From NCBI GenBank assembly GCA_012295275.1, contig CM022666.1:4315387-4360386 (forward strand): a DNA stretch of 45,000 nucleotides, given 5' to 3'. How positions within the stretch are numbered: position 1 is the stretch's first letter; every line of letters begins with the position of its first letter. Origin of the DNA: Chrysomallon squamiferum. Lineage: Eukaryota > Mollusca > Gastropoda > Neomphalida > Peltospiridae. Below the pieces are notes generated by a model. It ran no database searches. It had not been told where the DNA came from and saw only the letters and a list, made by a program, of their open reading frames with translations. Positions 37,258 through 45,000 of the stretch are shown here, one piece after another. The position numbers were made by a program, and so were the translations under genes.

Positions 37258-38822
37258 ATAGGTTTTTCCTGACGAGATACGTAAAATATTTTGATACAGA
37301 CTATAATTAGTGATTTGCAGGTCTTGGCTTTTTGCCAGTAAAGTTAGCCCGTGAAGCATAATGAACTATCTTTTAAAACATTTTCTCTATAAATTTTCGT
37401 TACTAATATAATATGTTTATATTTTTTTATTTTGGTCTGGCCTCCAGCCAATGTAATTAGTCTATGCATCTGACGTATCACCTTATTTACTGAACCGTGC
37501 CCCTTACAATATCCTTAAACAATCCGGTGAATAAATAGTCTGTTTCATAAAAGCTGTCACGGTTCAAGGTACATGCTAGCATTTCGTTTGGGATGGGGGT
37601 GGGGATGGTTTTGTTCATTATTCTCATTACGTTAGGTAATTTTGGTTTTAACATATTCTGTAAGAATTTGTCATACATTGTTAAGAAATGAATTATATTA
37701 AAATGATAATAATAATAATGATGATGATGATGATGATAAAAAATTAATATAATTGTCTTGATCCAGTTCTTTTATAAAAAAAAATTCTTAAAAACTCAGT
37801 AAATAAATACTAAATTTAAATAAATTTAAAAAACAACAACAACAACAACAACAAAACAAAAAAAAAAAAAAAAGTAAATATGATCCGGTTAAGTTTTTTA
37901 AAAATATATTTTATTGTGACAGTAAATAAGAAATGTTCATTTGTTGTTGTGCCAAGTTACTAGCATTTTTTATATTTTTTATCTTTTTTTTTTTTAGTAG
38001 TAGTATTATGCTTTTTGTACACTTACTTAAGGCAGATAATGCTCTATAACTAATGAGATTATTAAAGTGTACATTTGGTAACTGAAAAAATAAATCCTAA
38101 ATATTAATCTTTGCTCATAATAACAACAAACACACATACACACAAAAGAAAAGAAATACTCTTAGATTTAGAATGCATAAGTCTGGATTTTATTTTTTCA
38201 TTATTATTATTATTTACAAATACTTGTTGAATACATTTAACAAATTTGTAATGTGCTCAGTCTGTCATGAATATTTCTTCTAACATTTTGTACACATCTG
38301 TGTATGTGCATGAATGCATGATGCTTTTTAAAATAAGTAATGTACAGAATAAAAAGTAGTCAATAAATAGAGTAAATATACAAATCAAAGTAGTAATAAT
38401 AATCATAATCATAATAATAATAATATATGCATGTTTGTATACATTATTCTAAAATTGAGTAAATAATAATAATTAGAACAATAAATCTGACAAATTTAAT
38501 ACAGTTTTAAAAATGATTAAAACTAATTATTGTCATTTTAAGATGCTATTATATGTATTTTTATTTTTTAGTATGTATCATACCCAGGCAGTGCACACGC
38601 ACACACACACACACACATACACACACACACATACACACACACACATACACACATTGTTGCTTCCTCCACCCTTTTTAGAACATCTTGAATCTTTAGTCTC
38701 TTCTTTATCAGTGACCTAGATGCTTTGCCATACATTTGAATCTGTGTGCTTTCAAGCTGCCACACAAAATCTCGCTTTTGTTAAATAAGTGACCTTGTAC
38801 TGACTTTTATAGCTACATATAA

Positions 38823-38895
<73 letters not shown>

Positions 38896-39772
38896 TTGTA
38901 TAATGTTTTGTTAAAAAAAAAAAGTGCATAAAAAAAAAAACCATTTATACATCTTGGTCTATATGTGTGTGCATATATGGTGTTTTTAAAAAAAAATTCT
39001 TTATAAATGTTTTTTTTTTTTAATTTTTATTATTTATTCTAAGGCAATTTATGTTATTTGTTGTTATTTTATTTTTCTTATCATTATTATTATTTGTTGT
39101 TTTTTTGATAAGAATGTTTGACATGTACTATACATTTTATAAATACTTTCCAGAAACATAAAGCTGACAAAGTATTTAATACAAAAAAAAAAAAAAAAAA
39201 AAAATAAAAAAAAAAAAAAAAAAAAAAATATAAATATAAAATTATAATGAAAACTCTTGCAAAAAAAAAAAAAAAAAAAAAAAAAAATAAAAAAAAAAAG
39301 CAGAAGAGAGAGAGTGAGAGAGAGACATTTGTGGCATTTTCAAAAATAGCATAAACCTAGAAATAGGAATGTTTTGGCAAGTTGACTAATGCAGGTGTAC
39401 ATTTAATGTGTTTGTGTGTTCCAGTTACATACAGTCGAGATGTATCACATTTGCAGGTGAAAAGTTTATGGATAATTATTTCCAGGACATACTCTTAATT
39501 GAAAAAAAAAAAAAAAAAAAAAAAAAACAAAAATAACAAACAAGACAAACAAACAACACCAAACAACTAGAGCAGGCTAATAAATAAATAAATCAATAAT
39601 AAAATGAAATATTATAACTAACCAGTTGATGTGTGTATGGTAACATTTGGGCTTGATATGAAATAAAATAATTATAAAAAAAATAAAAATAGAAGCAGAT
39701 TTTAGTATTTATATATATATATATATTTTTTATTTTTATTTTTTTTTTTTTCCTATTTTTTTTTTTATTATT

Positions 39773-39804
<32 letters not shown>

Positions 39805-39870
39805 CTCTTTTGAAGGAGGTATAAATTCATACACCTTTTTTCCTCACTTTTTAAAAATGTTTATATATAG

Positions 39871-39906
<36 letters not shown>

Positions 39907-40064
39907 TTTTAATTTTTATAAGGAAATAACAAATTTATAGTTATGTCAAATTGTTTCACTTAAGGAATGTTAGTTTTCAGTATCAGTTCTTCTAATATAC
40001 ATTTAGTAAATAAATAATAAATTTGTATTTATTTATTTATTTATTTATTTGTTTGTTTTTTCAG
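34808..40064. repeat. TBL1 5' intron: repeats and AT-rich DNA
   Basis: Poly-A at 35519-35552, (AAT)n at 35956-36007, a roughly 40-bp degenerate tandem repeat (about 36527-36760, marked by cataaattaat), (AAT)n 36963-37010 and poly-A 37037-37052 and 37220-37253. Then (GAT)n at 37718-37738, (CA)n at 38598-38652, (GA)n at 38828-38892, poly-A 39183-39230 and 39260-39300, poly-T 39775-39800 and (TTTA)n 39874-39909. No coding exon was seen. Confidence 0.75.
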
Positions 40065-40145
40065 ACTGGACCCCTGTTACATACTTGTGTCTATGTGTTT
40101 TAAATAATCCAGTCTCTGAATGGTTTTTTCCAATGTAAATACAAC
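40065..40145 (+). other. 5' UTR part of TBL1 first coding exon
   Basis: Starts after a strong polypyrimidine acceptor (tttgttttttcag). It has in-frame stops before the ATG, so the start at 40146 is the first usable Met of this frame. Confidence 0.7.
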
Positions 40146-40203
40146 ATGAGCTTTAGCAGTGACGAAGTTAATTTTCTTGTTTACCGGTATCTACAAGAAT
40201 CAG
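40146..40203 (+). CDS. TBL1XR1: TBL1/TBL1XR1 (ebi) first coding exon
   Basis: Nineteen codons plus one base, ending in donor CAG|gtaaga (phase 1). It reads MSFSSDEVNFLVYRYLQES then Gly, almost identical to the N-terminus of animal TBL1X/TBL1XR1, the start of the LisH motif. TBL1 proteins tetramerise through LisH, bind NCoR/SMRT and HDAC3, and act as WD40 exchange adaptors in nuclear-receptor and Wnt target control. The remaining exons (rest of LisH, F-box-like and WD40 repeats) are not in the window. An invertebrate usually has one TBL1 gene, so the X versus XR1 choice has no meaning here. Confidence 0.9.
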
Positions 40204-40396
40204 GTAAGAAATGTTGTTATTTTATTTGTAGTCCTAAACAATAATACACAATATACAAACAGCAAAATCACTGGAAACTGTTTTCCACTGTTGTGAACAA
40301 GAAAAATTTATACTTTTTAATGGTTTCTGAACATTTTTCAGTTGCATATATCTATCTTTGAGGCATGTTTATTCGTTAATTTTAAATAAATGATGC

Positions 40397-40431
<35 letters not shown>

Positions 40432-42241
40432 GGATATTATTTTTATAGAAACCAGTATAATCCTTTCCTTGTTCTAATATAATTATTATTAGGTTGTTAT
40501 CACTATTTAGAAAAAAAAAATTAATTTATTTTAGTTATTTATTTTATTGTTATTTAATGTCCCAGATATTTTTAGAAATTAATTTTTATTTGTATTTATT
40601 ATTATTATTATTATTATGACATAGAACAGATATTTTATTTATTTTGAAATTTTTTTTTTTTTTTTATCTCCATTTAAAACAGATATTTTTATTTATTTTT
40701 TATTTTTTTTTATTTTATTTTTTTTTTTAAATTATTATTATTATTAATTTATTTAAAGAAATAAGTAAAAAAAAAAAAAAAAAAAAAAATTGTTTTGGAG
40801 ATCACTGTTAGTATGTCAGTATCATTTAAAAAACATTTAAATAATCTCCCTTCCCTAAACATCCTTTAAAGCTTCCCCACCCTCTGTTTGTCTATTTTTA
40901 TCTGTGTCAATGGGTGCAGTTCTGTATTAGACTAATTGTTCAGGATGTCAGCTTGTGGTTATTGGGAGATGACTTCAGAAGCTCAAGGGCATGGTGTTCT
41001 CTCCTACTTAAGTTGCTAGAAAATTCTTGAGGTGATGCATGTCTGTCAAGCCAGCTTGAAAATTAGACTCAAGTACATACAAGTGTTGTTAACTAAAGCA
41101 AAAAAAAAAAAATGACCTTTTTGAAATTTTCTTTATTAATTTTATTTTAAATCTTTATTAATTGTGTTCTTGGTTTGTTACCATTTATTTATTAATTTAA
41201 TTTTCATTTATTTGTTATGTTTCTATTTTTAATGTTATTTATTTAATTTGTGTGTGTGTGTGTTGTTCACATTTCTTATTTTTAAAATTATTTTTGTACA
41301 GTTTTTGTTATGTTTCTGTGATCATACTAGATGTAATATTCTGATTATTCAAGTAAAACAGTTTTTAAATAAATGAAAACAAAAATGAGTTGGGATTTGT
41401 CCAGATTCTCTGGGTCCCCTGCTGTTCAAATATGTGAACCATTTTGAAAAAACAAAAAACAAAAAACAAAAAAAACAAAAATAAAAATTACCACAAAAAG
41501 AACAAACAATAAAGCTCACAAAGTAATAATACATTTATTATTATTATTATTTGATATTGATGTAAAAAAACCACAAAAATAACAAACAATAAAGCTCTCA
41601 AAGTAATAATACATTTATTATTATTATTATTTGATATTGATATTGAACTGAGATACACATGATATGATATATATAATAGGCTATTCTTTCTTAATCACCA
41701 GTGATTTTTGATATGCATCTTCCCATGAACAGAAAATTACATAACATGACATTTGGTCAACAAAACATTAAAATGAAAACATAATAAAAATGTTAAAAAA
41801 AAGGTTTTTAAACACAACACAACGAAGATGCAAAACATCTAATTCTGAGGTCACGTACCAAAAGGTCAAGACTAAAAATAGATCTTTTAATTACAAATCA
41901 TTGTATTTTGTGAAAAGCTTTATGGAGTCAGTTTACTTAGATAATGCTAAGCAGTGCATTATTATTATTATTTTATTTTTTTCCTCCTCTGTGAACTACT
42001 GGCTTCTTTGTTAAATTGACCCCAGATGACCTCACCTCTAGCATAATTTATGGTGCAGTTCTTAACTTGTCTCCTGCATAATCCCTCCCCCCCCCTCCTT
42101 CCTGCTGGTTATTTAGTATCATCAAATGTTCCTTGAGTGCAACAGCGATAACTGTATATAATATGCTTAAATAGTTTAATACATTCAAACATACATGCAC
42201 ACAGACATACACATAAATGGCATTACATCTATGCTTGAAAA

Positions 42242-42278
<37 letters not shown>

Positions 42279-43642
42279 AACAAAAACAATTGAACAAGTA
42301 TGTAAGATTGGATTGATATTTAACTATCTAAACTTAATCTGCCCAGGTGTGTGCCTGCATTGTTATCCAGTTCACCTTTTAGTTACAGTTGCAAATCCAT
42401 ATCGATATGAATGACATTCAAAATCTGTTGAAGGCTTGTACTGTAATGGAAATCAAGGTTTTATGCTTAATATATTGAAGTTGAATTGAATATAGCAGTT
42501 GCCAAATCACTGAAAGATAGTCGATGAATGACTTATTGAATGTATTTTGTCTGCAGTAGAACAAAATATCAATGTATTGCATCGTTACTACTTTAAAAAT
42601 GAAATGTTTTACTGAAAAATCAAATTGGTGTTTTCCCTCCTAAATATATATAAAGTATCTGCATGATTATTATTATTTATTATTATTATTATGTTTATAT
42701 ATACATATACTTTTAAAATTAAAAAAATAATGATAATAGGCCTGTCCTTTTTCTTTCTTTTTATTATCTGATTAACAACCACTAAATATTAATTTGAAAT
42801 TGAAAGGTATCTCACTATTTTATGTTTAAAAATCAAATCATGGTCTTTTAAGAACAGCACCATTGAAATTTGCATGGTATGAATGAAACCTTTTATTCTT
42901 TCTATCATTCTGAAATCAAAATAAATTTCCCCAAAGTATTAATTTCACTTAATTCTTATTCCTTGTACATGCTGTTGACATTTGGTGGCATTTGGAAAAT
43001 AAATGTATGTGTCATCAGTCATTTTTAAAATATAAAAAAAATATGGCATATGTATTATTTTTCAATATAAAAAAACAATAAAAAAAAACATTTTATTTTA
43101 TTTTATTATTTTTTTTTAATTATTATAATAAATACTTCTGTTTTTAAAATTAAATATATATATAAAAAAAGGATACCTTAATCAGCATTATAAATAGCTT
43201 AAAAAAAAAAAAAAAAAACAACGAAAAAACACACGAAAGATTGATTAATAATTATAAGTAATATACCTACTAGATTTTATTATTAAATACCCAGACGTGT
43301 TATACAGCAGATATTGTCCAGTATGGTTACAACATAACAACAAACAATCCTCTCGAGGGTTTATCTGGCCTGCGTCTGACACTGCCAGCCGTCAGCAATA
43401 GTAATAGCAGCATTACTCCATTCACTGCAATCAGTGATAAGCCCCGTCGCTCAAGCAGAAAAACTGGGTCAGCGTTTTCTTTTTCTTTTTTTTATCCTGC
43501 TCACATGATGTCCATTAGCCAATCAAATGTTGACAGCTGCCTGTCTGCTGCTCGAGATAGATTGGGAGGAATGACCTCTCTGTGACCTTTGCCTTCTGAC
43601 TGCGCAGAGTTTATTAAAGGTTAAAAAGAACGGTGCACATGC
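40204..43642. other. TBL1 intron 1, proximal part
   Basis: AT-rich with (ATA)n at 40398-40431, poly-A 40767-40789, an 80-bp tandem duplication (41485-41645; ccacaaaaa starts at 41491 and 41571), and (CA)n 42243-42283. About 43300-43640 is more G+C-rich with a CCAAT box near 43518 and paired TGACCT half-sites. The second TBL1 coding exon is not here. Confidence 0.65.
43572..43588 (-). promoter_or_regulatory. DR5 nuclear-receptor element
   Basis: TGACCT-ctctg-TGACCT: on the minus strand two perfect AGGTCA half-sites separated by five bases, the textbook DR5 (RAR/RXR-type) response element. The second half-site continues as TGACCTTTGCC. Whether any receptor binds is unknown. Confidence 0.45.
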
Positions 43643-43643
43643 T

Positions 43644-43773
43644 AATGTAGATCTCCTGTCCCGGAACCCATCCCTGGCGATCCCAGAGATCGGATCCGGG
43701 ATAGGCGTGCCCGAACCTTGAATTGGACGTGGGCACGTAAAAAGAGTTCTCCATACCATACCAATGTAGATCT
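43644..43773. mobile_element. Short SINE-like insertion with 11-bp target-site duplication
   Basis: AATGTAGATCT at 43644-43654 and again at 43763-43773 flank a 108-bp G+C-rich insert that differs strongly in base composition from its surroundings. The minus strand has a B-box-like GGTTCGGGC and a gtgggcacgt-type motif (plus strand). I cannot name the family. Confidence 0.55.
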
Positions 43774-43854
43774 AGGAGAGGGGAGGGGAGGGGAGGGGAG
43801 TGTAGGGGAAGTTGTATTTGAAGTATATGCATTCTGCATTATTTGTTCAACTCT

Positions 43855-43906
<52 letters not shown>

Positions 43907-44284
43907 GTTTATCACTAATGTTATTTCAAGGTTTTCGGTGGGTTCACACAAACCAATGCCCTTCTAGAAATTCTAGATCCTGCCTTGAACACGTGGCTTG
44001 TATGTGTATTATTGACTCGATACTCTGTGTTGCATGTGGCCTGATAAATTTTATAGTTCAGAGTTTACTGTACCTGTTGACAAAATATATTCACAGACTG
44101 AATTTATTTTCAACTGGGCCAAGCTTAAAACTGACACAAATACTGTTATTGCCAGTCTAAGTTACAGCATTTCAAAATATGTAATACTAATACAGTGCGC
44201 TAAAGGTTTTTTGTTGTTGTTGTTTCCGCCTCTTTGTAAGGAACATTTTAATGGTTAATATGACTTTCAAATATTAAAGTTACT

Positions 44285-44340
<56 letters not shown>

Positions 44341-45000
44341 TCTTAAATTAATTTCATTACAGATATAATATTTAATGCACAAAAAATAAATTAATGTGGA
44401 TAAAAAACGTGTATCTAATTTTACATTTAGACAGGTGTGGCTATATTTAATATTTCTTACATTCTATTATCTACCAGAAAAAATAATCGTTTATTCAGTA
44501 AATAAGTATTTTATCATTCTACTTCATTTTTTAATCAAGTGTATTATTGATTAAGTATTTATTATTATATCGCGGCCATAGTATTCGACATTATAGTCCG
44601 TTTCATAATGTAAAATGTATGTTTAGAACTAATACCAAGTTCTGACATGGGACTGCTGTTCGAAAAGAAAAGAAAGAAAAAAAAAAAAAAAAAAAAAAAA
44701 ATCTCAATTGTACAGGAGATAAAAAACGGTAAATAAAAGCAGCTTGGCTGATAAACTGGAGACTATTGTACAAACAAAGCGCATATCCAATATAGTTAGT
44801 TTCTCAAAACTTATTTTTTTCTGGGGCTGACCTAGGTGGTAATATGATTTGGATGGGGTGAATCTTCTGATTTTTTTTTTTTTTTTTTTTTTTATTTTAT
44901 TTTATTTTATTTTTTTTCTTCTTATTATTTTAAATCTTTATATATTTTCTATTTCTTTTATTTTCTATAATTTTTACATGTATATTACGTTTATCTTGGT
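43774..45000. repeat. TBL1 intron 1 distal: (GGGGA)n, (AAT)n and homopolymers
   Basis: (GGGGA) x 4-5 at 43778-43800, (AAT)n at 43858-43905 and 44294-44340, poly-A 44678-44701 and poly-T 44871-44893. About 43915-44260 is unique but has no splice-bounded exon. Confidence 0.75.

Noticed and set aside
37052-37261. 69-codon plus-strand frame in the TBL1 intron
   Set aside because: It starts in poly-A and ends in poly-A, has no splice borders and no similarity I recognise.
39424-39455. Possible 32-nt non-coding exon of TBL1 (ttccag ... TTTGCAG|gtgaaa)
   Set aside because: Splice motifs are present, but there is no reading phase to test in a UTR and many such pairs exist in this intron.
43655-43762. 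tRNA gene in the G+C-rich insert
   Set aside because: A B-box-like motif is present on the minus strand, but no cloverleaf arms or A-box at proper spacing could be drawn.
40204-45000. Second TBL1 coding exon (completion of the LisH motif)
   Set aside because: I looked for a phase-1 acceptor followed by a Gly-Phe-x-His-Ser-type reading and found none; it must lie beyond the window.

Overview
The window reads as AT-rich, microsatellite-loaded nuclear DNA of an invertebrate animal. Genes are split by short introns with GT-AG borders, there are metazoan families (TNF ligand with collagen stalk, BTB-BACK-kelch, TBL1, ankyrin), two U5 spliceosomal RNA genes, and no bacterial gene organisation. A lophotrochozoan, probably a mollusc, is my inference from the repeat style and gene set; nothing here proves it.

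Layout. (1) 1-7454, minus strand: the 5' seven exons of a type II membrane TNF-superfamily ligand (N-terminal tail, membrane anchor, basic cleavable segment, collagen Gly-X-Y stalk, start of the TNF domain). All exon phases agree, including a 17-nt micro-exon; the gene runs off the left edge. (2) 8449-8566, minus: a U5 snRNA gene. (3) 11512-16841, minus: a complete six-coding-exon BTB-BACK-kelch gene (632 aa), with a probable non-coding 5' exon near 17161. (4) 19009-19127, plus: a second U5 snRNA gene. The two U5 genes share a candidate upstream element and an identical 3' flank. (5) 21288-22341, minus: a single-coding-exon ankyrin-repeat protein (347 aa), with a probable non-coding first exon near 24290. 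(6) 26765-30684, minus: a three-exon coiled-coil protein of unknown function (312 aa). (7) 34.4-45.0 kb, plus: the 5' end of a TBL1/TBL1XR1 (ebi) gene, with its first coding exon at 40146-40203 and the rest beyond the right edge.

Between and inside genes almost everything is simple repeat ((TAA)n, (TAG)n, (CA)n, (CT)n, (TTTA)n, homopolymers) plus several minisatellites. The most unusual structural theme is that two minisatellites begin at, and copy, the 5' splice site of a neighbouring exon (TNF-ligand exon 2; ankyrin-gene exon 1), so each repeat unit carries a related or decayed donor-like sequence. Several 3' splice sites are built directly on (TTA)n microsatellites.

The protein genes do not form one pathway. 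TNF ligand is a cell-surface signal, kelch protein a likely CUL3 adaptor, TBL1 an NCoR/SMRT corepressor subunit, and U5 a core spliceosome RNA. Exon models were built by eye from splice motifs, reading phase and family patterns; there is no transcript or database evidence behind them.
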